64,000 bases of DNA from contig JAFLBQ010000001.1 in the NCBI GenBank assembly GCA_017303805.1, positions 372,001 to 436,000 of the forward strand. Reading direction: 5' to 3'. This DNA comes from Cytophagales bacterium (GTDB lineage Bacteria; Bacteroidota; Bacteroidia; Cytophagales; Cyclobacteriaceae). Made by a program: the position numbers and the translations under genes. Positions 26,772-34,577 of the stretch are shown here, in pieces; positions within the stretch are counted from its first letter, which is position 1; the number at the start of each line of letters is the position of its first letter. The notes beneath the pieces were generated by a model. That model ran no database searches, had not been told where the DNA came from, and saw only the letters and a list, made by a program, of their open reading frames with translations.

Positions 26772-28220
26772 ATGGATGGAAGAAGTAGTAAATACGACAT
26801 TGTTATAGGTCTGGAAATTCATGCCCAACTGCAAACGGCCAGTAAAATCTACAGTGCCGATGCGGCCCAGTATGGGGGAGCCCCCAATACGCACGTGGGC
26901 GTGATTACGCTGGCACATCCGGGCGCGTTGCCGAAACTCAACCGCAAGGCTGCAGAGTTTGCTATTAAAATGGGCTTAGCATGTACTAGTGAAATTTCGC
27001 GCTACCAGGTTTTCGATCGTAAAAACTATTTCTATCCGGATTTACCAAAGGGCTATCAGTTAACGCAAGATAGAACGCCCATCTGCAAAGGCGGCTTTAT
27101 CGTGCTATCTACTAATACGAGTGAACAAAACATTCCGCTTAATCGCATCCACATAGAAGAAGATGCCGGTAAATCCATTCATTTGGAAAACGAGCCCGAT
27201 ACACTGGTTGACTTTAACAGAGCCGGAGTTCCATTAATCGAAATTGTAACCGAACCGGCCATACACAGTTCGGAAGATGCAGCCAACGTAGTTACTGAGG
27301 TGCGCAGGCTGGTGCGATACCTCGATATTTGCGATGGCAACATGGAAGAAGGTTCGCTGCGCTGCGATGCCAACGTGTCGTTAAAATTAAAAGGAGCGAA
27401 GGAGCTGGGTAAGAAGGTGGAAATTAAAAACATGAACTCCATGCGGCATGTGCAACGTGCGATAGATTTTGAAGTGCAGCGACAACTTGACATTCTGGAG
27501 CGAGGTGAGTCTGTTGTTTCAGAAACCCGCACCTACGATGCCACTACCGGCCAAACGTATGGCATGCGTACAAAAGAAGAGTTGAACGACTATCGGTATT
27601 TTCCCGATCCGGATTTAAGCCCCTTGGTGGTTTCGGACGAATGGCTTAACGCAATTAAGGCCAGCATGCCGGCACTGCCCCGCGAACTGCGGGAAAAGTT
27701 TATTTCGAACTATAAGATTCCGGCTTACGATGCCAATGTACTTACCCAGTCAAAAGAACTGGCGCATTACTTTGATGAAACGTGCACGTATACAACTAAC
27801 TACAAAGCAGTTTCTAATTGGCTAATGGGGCCGGTTAAATCTTATTTAAACGAGAACGGAATCGAGGCAAATCAGCTATCCATAAAACCGGCAACGCTTG
27901 CCAGTGTTATTAAATTAGTTGAGGGCGGCACGGTAAGTTTTGCAGCGGCTTCGCAAAAATTATTTCCGCAACTGATAGCGAACCCGCACGCAGACCCAAC
28001 ACACCTTGCCCAACAATTAAACCTGGTGCAGGAAAGCAACCCCGATGCGTTATTGCCGGTGGTAGAGCAAATACTAAACGAATTTCCCTTAAAGGTTGAG
28101 GAATATAAAAAGGGCCGCACGGCTATTTTAACAATGTTTATGGGCGAGGCTATGAAACGCACCAAAGGCAAGGCCGATCCGAAGCTTGCGAATGAATTAT
28201 TTTTGAAGAAATTAAGCTGA
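26772..28220 (+). CDS. gatB: Asp/Glu-tRNA(Gln) amidotransferase subunit B
   Basis: A 482-aa subunit of the GatCAB complex that converts Glu-tRNA(Gln) or Asp-tRNA(Asn) to the amide form. Visible: VIGLEIHAQLQTASKIYS, LAHPGALPKLN, KNYFYPDLPKGYQL, VEIKNMNSMRHVQRAIDFE and the YRYFPDPDLSPL motif. The C-terminal YqeY-like domain binds tRNA (LVEGGTVSF). GatA and GatC are not in the window. Length is normal. Confidence 0.96.
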   Translation: MDGRSSKYDIVIGLEIHAQLQTASKIYSADAAQYGGAPNTHVGVITLAHPGALPKLNRKAAEFAIKMGLACTSEISRYQVFDRKNYFYPDLPKGYQLTQDRTPICKGGFIVLSTNTSEQNIPLNRIHIEEDAGKSIHLENEPDTLVDFNRAGVPLIEIVTEPAIHSSEDAANVVTEVRRLVRYLDICDGNMEEGSLRCDANVSLKLKGAKELGKKVEIKNMNSMRHVQRAIDFEVQRQLDILERGESVVSETRTYDATTGQTYGMRTKEELNDYRYFPDPDLSPLVVSDEWLNAIKASMPALPRELREKFISNYKIPAYDANVLTQSKELAHYFDETCTYTTNYKAVSNWLMGPVKSYLNENGIEANQLSIKPATLASVIKLVEGGTVSFAAASQKLFPQLIANPHADPTHLAQQLNLVQESNPDALLPVVEQILNEFPLKVEEYKKGRTAILTMFMGEAMKRTKGKADPKLANELFLKKLS

Positions 28221-28236
28221 CAAAAATTTGAGAACT

Positions 28237-29355
28237 ATGAAAAATGCATGGGGTAGTGTTGTTATTTTAATTCTGTTGGCCGCTTGCCAGGGCAAGCCCG
28301 GTTGGGAAATTGTGCTTTCCGGAAAAGTTGGGTTTCCGCAGGCTGGAGAGATTTCGATTAAAGAATTAAGACAGGATAACACGGGCGCGTCAGACACCAT
28401 TAAATTAAAAGGTGATTATTCCTATGCTAAAAAATTACGACTTACCGAGCCGGGCTATTACCAGGTAAATTTTTTCAATCGCCAGATTGTAACACTCATT
28501 CTCGATAAGAGCAATGTTGAGTTAAATGTAGATGGCAATAACCCAAATGGGTTTGTGGAAGTAAAAGGTTCGCCCGATCAAAATTTGATTGTGAAAGTAC
28601 AGCAAGTGTTGGGCAACCTTCAAAACTCACCGCAGATGTCGGAACTGGAAATGGAATTTGCACAAGCATCGGCACAACAAAACCAGGTACGCATTGAAGA
28701 ACTGCAACTGGAGTATCAACAATTGATGGATCGGGGCTTTCAACAAGTGGCCGACATTTTGGGTGAAGAGCCGCCCTCGTTAGGACTTTTGAATTTACTG
28801 CAACAAAATGTATTGGATAGAGATAAATTTTTAGACCTGTACGTTACCACAGCCGAAAAATTTAAGAAAGAGTGGCCTGGTTCGCGCCACGCGAAAGACT
28901 TTATTGAAATGGTAGAGAAGATGAAGATTACCGCGGTGGGGCAGGTGGCACCCGAAATTAATTTACCTAATACCGAGGGTGTACTAACCACGCTATCATC
29001 GTTACGTGGTAAGTACGTACTTATTGATTTTTGGGCAAAATGGTGCGGCCCGTGCAGGCGCGAGAATCCCAACGTAGTAAAGGCTTATCATAAATTTAAA
29101 GACAAAGGCTTTGAGGTTTTTGGGGTTTCGTTAGATCGCACCCGCGAAGAATGGCTGCAGGCAATTGCGGAAGACGGCCTTGAGTGGACACAGGTTTCTG
29201 ATTTAAAATACTTCGAATCGCAGGCAGCGCATGACTATAATATCAGCGCCATTCCTTTCTCCATTCTCATCGATCCGCAAGGAAAAATTATTGCAAAGAA
29301 TTTACGGGGCCCTGCTTTGGAGAAAAAACTCGAAGAAGTACTAAGCGGAATTTAA
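28237..29355 (+). CDS. TlpA-type thioredoxin-like lipoprotein
   Basis: Start at the ATG at 28237 (372 aa); an upstream TTG adds three residues. A lipoprotein signal ends in LLAAC (Cys11 region). An N-terminal DUF4369-like beta domain (VGFPQAGEISIKEL ... KLKGDYSYAKKL), a helical linker, and a C-terminal TlpA/AhpC-type thioredoxin domain with the active site WCGPCRRE follow. It is probably a periplasmic thiol reductase for cytochrome maturation or disulfide repair, anchored in the outer or inner membrane. It is preceded closely by gatB, which is likely to be chance. Confidence 0.9.
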   Translation: MKNAWGSVVILILLAACQGKPGWEIVLSGKVGFPQAGEISIKELRQDNTGASDTIKLKGDYSYAKKLRLTEPGYYQVNFFNRQIVTLILDKSNVELNVDGNNPNGFVEVKGSPDQNLIVKVQQVLGNLQNSPQMSELEMEFAQASAQQNQVRIEELQLEYQQLMDRGFQQVADILGEEPPSLGLLNLLQQNVLDRDKFLDLYVTTAEKFKKEWPGSRHAKDFIEMVEKMKITAVGQVAPEINLPNTEGVLTTLSSLRGKYVLIDFWAKWCGPCRRENPNVVKAYHKFKDKGFEVFGVSLDRTREEWLQAIAEDGLEWTQVSDLKYFESQAAHDYNISAIPFSILIDPQGKIIAKNLRGPALEKKLEEVLSGI

Positions 29356-29385
29356 AAAAAGAAGCTGATGCCAGGCACCAGCTTC
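29354..29385 (-). terminator. Terminator of the blaI-blaR1 unit
   Basis: GAAGCTG (29361-29367) pairs with CAGCTTC (29379-29385), with a further TGCC/GGCA pairing inside. On the minus strand it is followed by a run of seven U (29360-29354). It lies 22 nt after the stop of the M56 gene. Confidence 0.78.
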
Positions 29386-29407
29386 CACGTTAGTATTACA
29401 CTTTGCG

Positions 29408-30964
29408 TTAGTTGTTGGTCTTACCAACTACTACAACTTCATCGGCAGTTGCTTGCCGGCTTTGGCCCAAATCGGTTTTTGAATTGCCTAATTTGAAAAT
29501 GATAGGGATAACCATGCGTTGCCGAACAGCAATTCCCTTTTGCTTGCCAGGTTCCCACGGAGCTGCATTTGCTACAACCCGCGTAGCCTCTTCATCACAC
29601 CCGTCACCAATTCCTTTTAGTACCCGTGTATCCGATATGGATCCATCTGTATTGATGATAAACTCTACAAACACGCGGCCTTCAATTCCTTTTTGCCGGG
29701 CCGTGGCCGGATAAACCAGGTTGTGCATTATGTATTTGTAAAATTCTTCCATTCCTCCTTTTGGCTGCGCAGTTTCCTCAACCACTGTAAAAATGCCATC
29801 TTCAGTTTGGGTAAACTCCGCAATCGTGTTAGCCTTTTCTCCTTTTACAAGAATAACAAAGCCCGATTCACTGTCGGTTGTTTTCACCACCGTCATCTCT
29901 TTAATATTCGAAGAAATACTCTTGCTTAGCTCTTCCAGTTTTTTCTGACCTGATTCATTCATTTCAACCACAATAAATTCGTCTTTAGGATGGTTGGCCT
30001 TTAATTCGGCAAGTTTTTTTTGCACTTCTACCGGGTACTCCAACGCCATGTTGGAGTTTTGTCCCAGTTCTTTCAGGTCGGTCATTACCTGATCCTGGCA
30101 GGCAACTACCACAAAGTAGGCGACCAGCATCAGCATGGCAGAAGTAAGTTTCCACGAGCTGATTTTTCTCTTAACAGTTTTCATCATTGCTATTCTTTTT
30201 AAGGTGAAGGAATTGGTAAAATGATTGGCGAGCACGAACCCGTTTTGTTGTAAAGTAACCTTCGCCAGCAGGCCGCAATACCGGTCCACGTCCATGTTTT
30301 GAACCGAGCGCGCATCGGCTTCAAATTCATGAATCTGTACCAGGGATGTTTTATAAAGCCGGATGATGGGGTTAAACCAGCAGGCGGCTTGTATCAAATG
30401 AATAAGCAGAATATCGAACGAGTGCCCCTGCCGAATATGGATGGCTTCGTGTTGAAGAATTTCTTCTTTCTCGGCCACTTCCATTCCGCTGCTACCACGC
30501 AAAAAGATGCAGCTAAAGAATGAGAAGACGCCTTGTACAGAATCGGACTCGGCTACTGTGTAGCCCTTCCAGATATAACGTTTGGCCTTGCTGAACACCG
30601 CAGCAATTTTAACAACCCGGGTTAAAATCAAGCTGAGAAAAATTCCGACTATGCAGCCATAAGCTGGAATAATCCAACTCCAATACGTACCGGCTACCAC
30701 CGAAGTGGTTGCATTCCCCTGGTCCGTAATCACAATTTCAGGCAGCCAACGGGTTGGTAGGGTATTACTTAAAGAGGGGATAACTCCGTTTTGTGTGCCG
30801 GTGATTGTAAGTAGCGGAAACAGGAGCGAGGCCAACATGGCCGCCACAAGAAACCAACGCTTAATGGTAAACTGCGTTTCGTTGCGTAATAGGAGCTCGT
30901 ACACAGCATAGAAAAAAACAAGCCCAAGGTTTAGTTCAATCAAGTAGTTGATGAAGGTGTTCAT
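29408..30964 (-). CDS. M56 (BlaR1/MecR1-like) sensor peptidase with TonB C-terminal domain
   Basis: A 518-aa membrane protein. Several N-terminal membrane helices (about 5-25, 38-56, 95-115) flank a zinc peptidase motif H172-E-A-I-H176; one further helix is at about 272-289. The periplasmic part is long and contains a TonB_C-like domain (about 415-495, ATARQKGIEGRVFVEFIINT). In beta-lactam sensors this protease cleaves the BlaI repressor when a signal binds outside. Here no penicillin-binding domain is present, so the sensed signal is different. The start overlaps the blaI stop by 4 nt. Confidence 0.9.
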   Translation of the reverse strand: MNTFINYLIELNLGLVFFYAVYELLLRNETQFTIKRWFLVAAMLASLLFPLLTITGTQNGVIPSLSNTLPTRWLPEIVITDQGNATTSVVAGTYWSWIIPAYGCIVGIFLSLILTRVVKIAAVFSKAKRYIWKGYTVAESDSVQGVFSFFSCIFLRGSSGMEVAEKEEILQHEAIHIRQGHSFDILLIHLIQAACWFNPIIRLYKTSLVQIHEFEADARSVQNMDVDRYCGLLAKVTLQQNGFVLANHFTNSFTLKRIAMMKTVKRKISSWKLTSAMLMLVAYFVVVACQDQVMTDLKELGQNSNMALEYPVEVQKKLAELKANHPKDEFIVVEMNESGQKKLEELSKSISSNIKEMTVVKTTDSESGFVILVKGEKANTIAEFTQTEDGIFTVVEETAQPKGGMEEFYKYIMHNLVYPATARQKGIEGRVFVEFIINTDGSISDTRVLKGIGDGCDEEATRVVANAAPWEPGKQKGIAVRQRMVIPIIFKLGNSKTDLGQSRQATADEVVVVGKTNN

Positions 30965-31329
30965 GGCTTTTTGTTTTTAAGATTTTCCAGTACGTCCATT
31001 AACTTGTCGATGTCGGTTACATTCAGGTTTTCTTTGGCAAAGAACGAAACCAGGTTTTGAAACGAGCCATTGAAATAACCCTTTACCATATTGTTAAGGT
31101 AAAAGCGGGTATAGTTTGCTTTAGAAATTAGTGGAAAGTACTCGTGTGTTTTGCCGTAGGCTTTATAACCTACAAAGCCCTTCTTCTCTAGAATTCTTAC
31201 AATGGTTGATACCGTGTTATAAGCCGGCTTAGGTTCAGGCAACTGATCCATAATGTCTTTCACAAATCCTTTTTCAATAGTCCAGAGGATTTGCATGATC
31301 TGATCTTCGGCTTTGGTGAGCTCTTTCAT
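30961..31329 (-). CDS. BlaI/MecI family transcriptional repressor
   Basis: A 122-aa winged-helix repressor (LTKAEDQIMQILWTIEKGFV, with the wing and recognition helix PAYNTVSTIVRILEKKGFVGY) and a C-terminal dimer helix. It would repress its own operon and other targets until the M56 protease cleaves it. An inverted repeat AACTAA-GTAT-TTAGTT lies between the -33 and -7 boxes 25-40 nt upstream of its start, a good operator. Confidence 0.94.
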   Translation of the reverse strand: MKELTKAEDQIMQILWTIEKGFVKDIMDQLPEPKPAYNTVSTIVRILEKKGFVGYKAYGKTHEYFPLISKANYTRFYLNNMVKGYFNGSFQNLVSFFAKENLNVTDIDKLMDVLENLKNKKP

Positions 31330-31350
31330 GAGTAACTATTAATTACGTTT

Positions 31351-31381
31351 CAAAACTAAGTATTTAGTTATAAGAGACAAA
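31351..31381 (-). promoter_or_regulatory. blaI promoter
   Basis: On the minus strand, TTTG (31381-31378) and TAGTTTTG (31358-31351) are separated by 19 nt, an exact match to the Bacteroidota consensus. Transcription would start near 31344, leaving a short leader of about 15 nt. Confidence 0.72.
31354..31369. promoter_or_regulatory. Candidate BlaI operator
   Basis: AACTAA-GTAT-TTAGTT, an inverted repeat with 14 of 16 positions symmetric. It lies within the promoter spacer and over the -7 box of the blaI promoter, so repressor binding would block RNA polymerase. Confidence 0.65.
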
Positions 31382-31414
31382 AATATTGCAAAATCATTTT
31401 CAATCCATTTTAAA

Positions 31415-32071
31415 TCAATTAGTTGTAAAGCAGTAACTGAGAATGTTAGCGCCCATTTTTAAGGCTTGCTCGCGCTTTTCGGTAGGCACGTTATGTATGC
31501 GTTGGTCTTCCCAACCGTTGCCCAGATCGCACTCGTACGAGTAGAAAACTACCAATCGGCCTTCATAAAAAAGACCAAAACCCTGCGCAGGTTTTCCATC
31601 ATGTTCATGAATTTTTGGTAATCCGTTCGGGAACTTAAATTTTTGATGATAAATGGAATGCGTAAACGGTACTTCCACCAACTCCAACTCCGGAAATACT
31701 TTCTTAAGTTCAAGCCGAATGAATTTATCCAAACCGTAATTATCATCTACATGCAAAAAGCCGCCTCCAATAAGGTAGTTGCGCAGGTTGCGGGCTTCAT
31801 CGGGCGAGAATACTACATTGCCATGCCCGGTCATGTAGATGTAGGGGTAATTGTATAGGTCGGTACTTCCAACTTCGGCTACCTGATCTTCTGCACTTAA
31901 GGTCATGCCCAATTCTTTATTTGAGAAATTAATAAGATTAGGAAGAGCGGTTTTGTTGGCATACCAATCGCCACCTCCGTTGTATTTAAGTTTGGCAATT
32001 TTTAACGCAGGCTGCGCATGTCCGCAGATAGCGGCAGAAAGCAGCAATACTAAAACGAGGTTGCGCACCAT
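31415..32071 (-). CDS. DUF4159 secreted protein
   Basis: A 218-aa protein with a signal peptide (about 1-19). It has the DUF4159 pattern: KIAKLKYNGGGDWYANKT, YIYMTGHGNVVFSPDEARNL, LIGGGFLHVDDNYGLDKF and YSYECDLGNGWED, a glutamine-amidotransferase-like fold without a visible catalytic Cys. Function unknown; it is common in Bacteroidota. A single gene with a terminator of the next gene upstream of it. Confidence 0.88.
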   Translation of the reverse strand: MVRNLVLVLLLSAAICGHAQPALKIAKLKYNGGGDWYANKTALPNLINFSNKELGMTLSAEDQVAEVGSTDLYNYPYIYMTGHGNVVFSPDEARNLRNYLIGGGFLHVDDNYGLDKFIRLELKKVFPELELVEVPFTHSIYHQKFKFPNGLPKIHEHDGKPAQGFGLFYEGRLVVFYSYECDLGNGWEDQRIHNVPTEKREQALKMGANILSYCFTTN

Positions 32072-32081
32072 GTTTCGAAAT

Positions 32082-32115
32082 AAAAAAAACGGCTGCCGAT
32101 TGACAACCGTTTTTC
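32082..32115 (-). terminator. Terminator of the 32137 gene
   Basis: On the minus strand the arms AAAACGGTTG and CAGCCGTTTT pair over 10 bp with one G-U pair, followed by a U run (32089-32082). It separates the gene from DUF4159. Confidence 0.72.
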
Positions 32116-32136
32116 CATTAATTGAGAATTAATTTT

Positions 32137-32664
32137 TTAGAACGCAAAACCAAGTGTTAACCCGGTTCGCACGCCAAAGCCATCAAAGGCTCCGGTATCA
32201 AAAGTGTCAGCACCATCTGTTACTTTAACCTTTCCGCTGGAATACTGTGGGCCAATAAAAATATCGAGCGAAATTTTTTCTTTGAAAATCCATTGCTTGC
32301 CGATTACCAGCCCACCACCAAAGGTTGAGAGTGTGCCTTTAGAGTTTGACGTGTCCTCAGTGAGCTTAAAACTTTGGTAGCGAACAAACGGGGCAACATA
32401 TACTCCTTCGGGTGCTTCGGTGCTGGAGAGGTAGAACCGATATTCGGGGGTTATTCCAAAACCGGAAAAACTGGTTTCACCAGGGCTATAAGAGGTAAAA
32501 AATCCTCCCAATTGAAAACTGCTGGTAGCGCTAACCTTTCTTTCGTAAGAAGCATTGAAAGTTTTAACGATAGGGCTGAAAATATTGAATTTAATAACAT
32601 TTTCCTGCGCTTTGGCGGCAATCCCCGTCAATACCAGAAGTACTAAAACTAAATTTTTTTTCAT
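32137..32664 (-). CDS. Small outer-membrane barrel protein (DUF3575-like)
   Basis: Start at the ATG at 32664 (175 aa), which begins a signal peptide (MKKNLVLVLLVLTGIAAKAQ); a longer frame to 32781 has no signal at its N-terminus. The mature part is a small barrel: VIKFNIFSPIVKTFNASYER, FGITPEYRFYL, FGGGLVIGKQWIFKEKISL and a terminal VRTGLTLGFAF with a final Phe. DUF3575-like proteins are of unknown function in Bacteroidota. It is divergent from the lipoprotein gene at 32784. Confidence 0.8.
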   Translation of the reverse strand: MKKNLVLVLLVLTGIAAKAQENVIKFNIFSPIVKTFNASYERKVSATSSFQLGGFFTSYSPGETSFSGFGITPEYRFYLSSTEAPEGVYVAPFVRYQSFKLTEDTSNSKGTLSTFGGGLVIGKQWIFKEKISLDIFIGPQYSSGKVKVTDGADTFDTGAFDGFGVRTGLTLGFAF

Positions 32665-32783
32665 GTGTGAATAAGTTGGTTTAATCAAATATAAGCAATC
32701 AACGAAAAATAATTTAGTATGGTTACCGGTTAAACCTTTGCCGGCATTTAAAATCAAAGTGCTGTTTTTAAAACAAACCAACT

Positions 32784-33683
32784 ATGAAATCAACTGTAAA
32801 CAAAAGTCTTTTAGGATTCGCTTTAATTTCTCTTGCCCTGTTGGTGTCATGCCAGGACGAGAACTTTGAACTTTCTGACAACAATGCACAAAGCATTGAA
32901 AATGAGGCTGCCTCCGATGGCTATTTTGAAGATGCCGAAGACATGGCAACGCTGGCGGTAGCAGTAGAGCCGTCAGCAGCAGGCAGCGGCCGCATTAGTG
33001 CGGGGGGCCGTACAGAAGGTACAAAACCAGCCGATATCCGGTTTGTAGGCGAGTGCGTAACAGTATCCCTACAAATGGCTGAAGATTCGCAACCGGGTAA
33101 CCCACATGGGTATATTACTATAGACTTTGGCACCGGTTGTACCGATGCGAAAGGCAACACGCGCAAGGGAAAAGTATTGGTTGAGTTTAAAGGAAAAAGT
33201 TTCTTTCCGGCTTCTAAAATCATTACCACGTTTGACGGGTATTTTGTGAACGACATAAAAATTGAAGGCGTTCGTACCGTTACCAACATTACAGGCAGCA
33301 CTACGAGCGCACCCAAGTTCGAGATCGTGCTGGAGAACGGTATAGCCACCTGGCCCGATGGAACTGTTGCTACCCGGCAAGGGAGCCACACCCGCGAGTG
33401 GCAGCGCACGGCCAACCCATTAAACGACCAATGGGTTGTAACCGGATCGGCCACCGGCATTAACCGAAACGGAACCTTGTACCAGGTAGAAGTTACGAAG
33501 CCATTGGTTTACAAACGCGAGTGCGCCATAAGCAACAAAGTCTTTATGGCTGTGGAGGGCACTAAAGTGTTAACCGTAGAAAATACAGTAATAACAATTG
33601 ATTATGGAAGTGGAACCTGCGACCGCCTGGTAATCATAACCATTAACGGCCAATCGCGAACAGTCCTGGTTCGGGGTGAATAG
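32784..33683 (+). CDS. Lipoprotein of unknown function
   Basis: A 299-aa lipoprotein with LVSC (Cys23) after a hydrophobic signal. The mature part starts with an acidic, disordered stretch (to about residue 75) and then two beta-rich repeats that each carry 'ITIDFGTGCTDAKGNTRKG' or 'ITIDYGSGTCDRLVIITING'-type strands, suggesting two copies of one small domain. No family is recognised. A Rho-independent terminator follows. Confidence 0.75.
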   Translation: MKSTVNKSLLGFALISLALLVSCQDENFELSDNNAQSIENEAASDGYFEDAEDMATLAVAVEPSAAGSGRISAGGRTEGTKPADIRFVGECVTVSLQMAEDSQPGNPHGYITIDFGTGCTDAKGNTRKGKVLVEFKGKSFFPASKIITTFDGYFVNDIKIEGVRTVTNITGSTTSAPKFEIVLENGIATWPDGTVATRQGSHTREWQRTANPLNDQWVVTGSATGINRNGTLYQVEVTKPLVYKRECAISNKVFMAVEGTKVLTVENTVITIDYGSGTCDRLVIITINGQSRTVLVRGE

Positions 33684-33702
33684 GGGAGTCAGTTCGCTTT
33701 TG

Positions 33703-33737
33703 AGAAGCCCAGGCGTGCGAGTCCGGGCTTTTTTTTG
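33703..33737 (+). terminator. Terminator after the 32784 lipoprotein
   Basis: AAGCCC (33705-33710) pairs with GGGCTT (33725-33730), with two more G-C pairs past a bulge, then eight T. It separates the lipoprotein from thyA. Confidence 0.8.
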
Positions 33738-33775
33738 TTAACGGCATACCCGTAATTGCAGGCAAATTTTTTTAC

Positions 33776-34570
33776 ATGCAGCAATACCTCACTCTGCTTC
33801 AGGAAATTCTTGACACCGGGGCTCATAAGACAGACAGAACCGGTACCGGAACCCGCTCTGTATTTGGAAGACAGCTTCGGTTTAACCTGGCCGAGGGGTT
33901 TCCTTTGGTTACAACAAAGAAATTGCACCTGCGCTCTATTATATATGAGTTACTTTGGTTTTTAAAAGGCGATACGAACATAAAATACCTGAAGGATAAC
34001 GGGGTTTCTATTTGGGATGAATGGGCCGATGAAAATGGAGACCTCGGGCCGGTATATGGAAGCCAGTGGCGCAGTTGGCCGGCACCAGACGGACGCAGGA
34101 TAGATCAGATTACGCAGGTATTAAATCAGATTAAACAAAAGCCCGATTCGCGCAGGCATATTGTTTCCGCGTGGAATCCTGCCGAAGTGGATAATATGGC
34201 CTTACCGCCTTGCCATGCATTGTTTCAATTTTATGTGGCCGATGGCAAACTATCGTGCCAACTCTATCAACGCAGTGCCGATTATTTTTTAGGAGTGCCA
34301 TTTAATATTGCCAGCTACGCATTACTTACGCACCTGTTTGCTCAGCAAACCGATTTACAACCTGGCGAGTTTGTGTGGACGGGTGGCGATGTTCACTTGT
34401 ACTCTAATCATTTAGAGCAGGCCCAGTTGCAATTAAGTCGCCAGCCGTATCCGCTTCCACAATTAATTATCCGCAGAAAGCCACCCACATTATTCGATTA
34501 CCAATTCGAGGATTTTGAAATAGCCAACTACCAGGCGCATCCCTCAATTAAAGCACCTATAGCAGTATAA
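33776..34570 (+). CDS. thyA: Thymidylate synthase
   Basis: A 264-aa enzyme, exactly the E. coli length. The catalytic Cys146 is in [13 protein letters not shown], and the folate- and dUMP-binding motifs [24 protein letters not shown], and the late [18 protein letters not shown] are complete. It makes dTMP from dUMP with methylene-THF. Together with the dCMP deaminase at 8061 it completes dUMP use. The gene after it (DUF5916) starts 7 nt downstream and may be co-transcribed. Confidence 0.97.
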   Translation: MQQYLTLLQEILDTGAHKTDRTGTGTRSVFGRQLRFNLAEGFPLVTTKKLHLRSIIYELLWFLKGDTNIKYLKDNGVSIWDEWADENGDLGPVYGSQWRSWPAPDGRRIDQITQVLNQIKQKPDSRRHIVSAWNPAEVDNMALPPCHALFQFYVADGKLSCQLYQRSADYFLGVPFNIASYALLTHLFAQQTDLQPGEFVWTGGDVHLYSNHLEQAQLQLSRQPYPLPQLIIRRKPPTLFDYQFEDFEIANYQAHPSIKAPIAV

Positions 34571-34577
34571 TTTTACT

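Noticed and set aside
32665-32781. N-terminal extension of the small barrel gene at 32137
   Set aside because: The signal peptide starts at the ATG at 32664, so the longer start is not credible.
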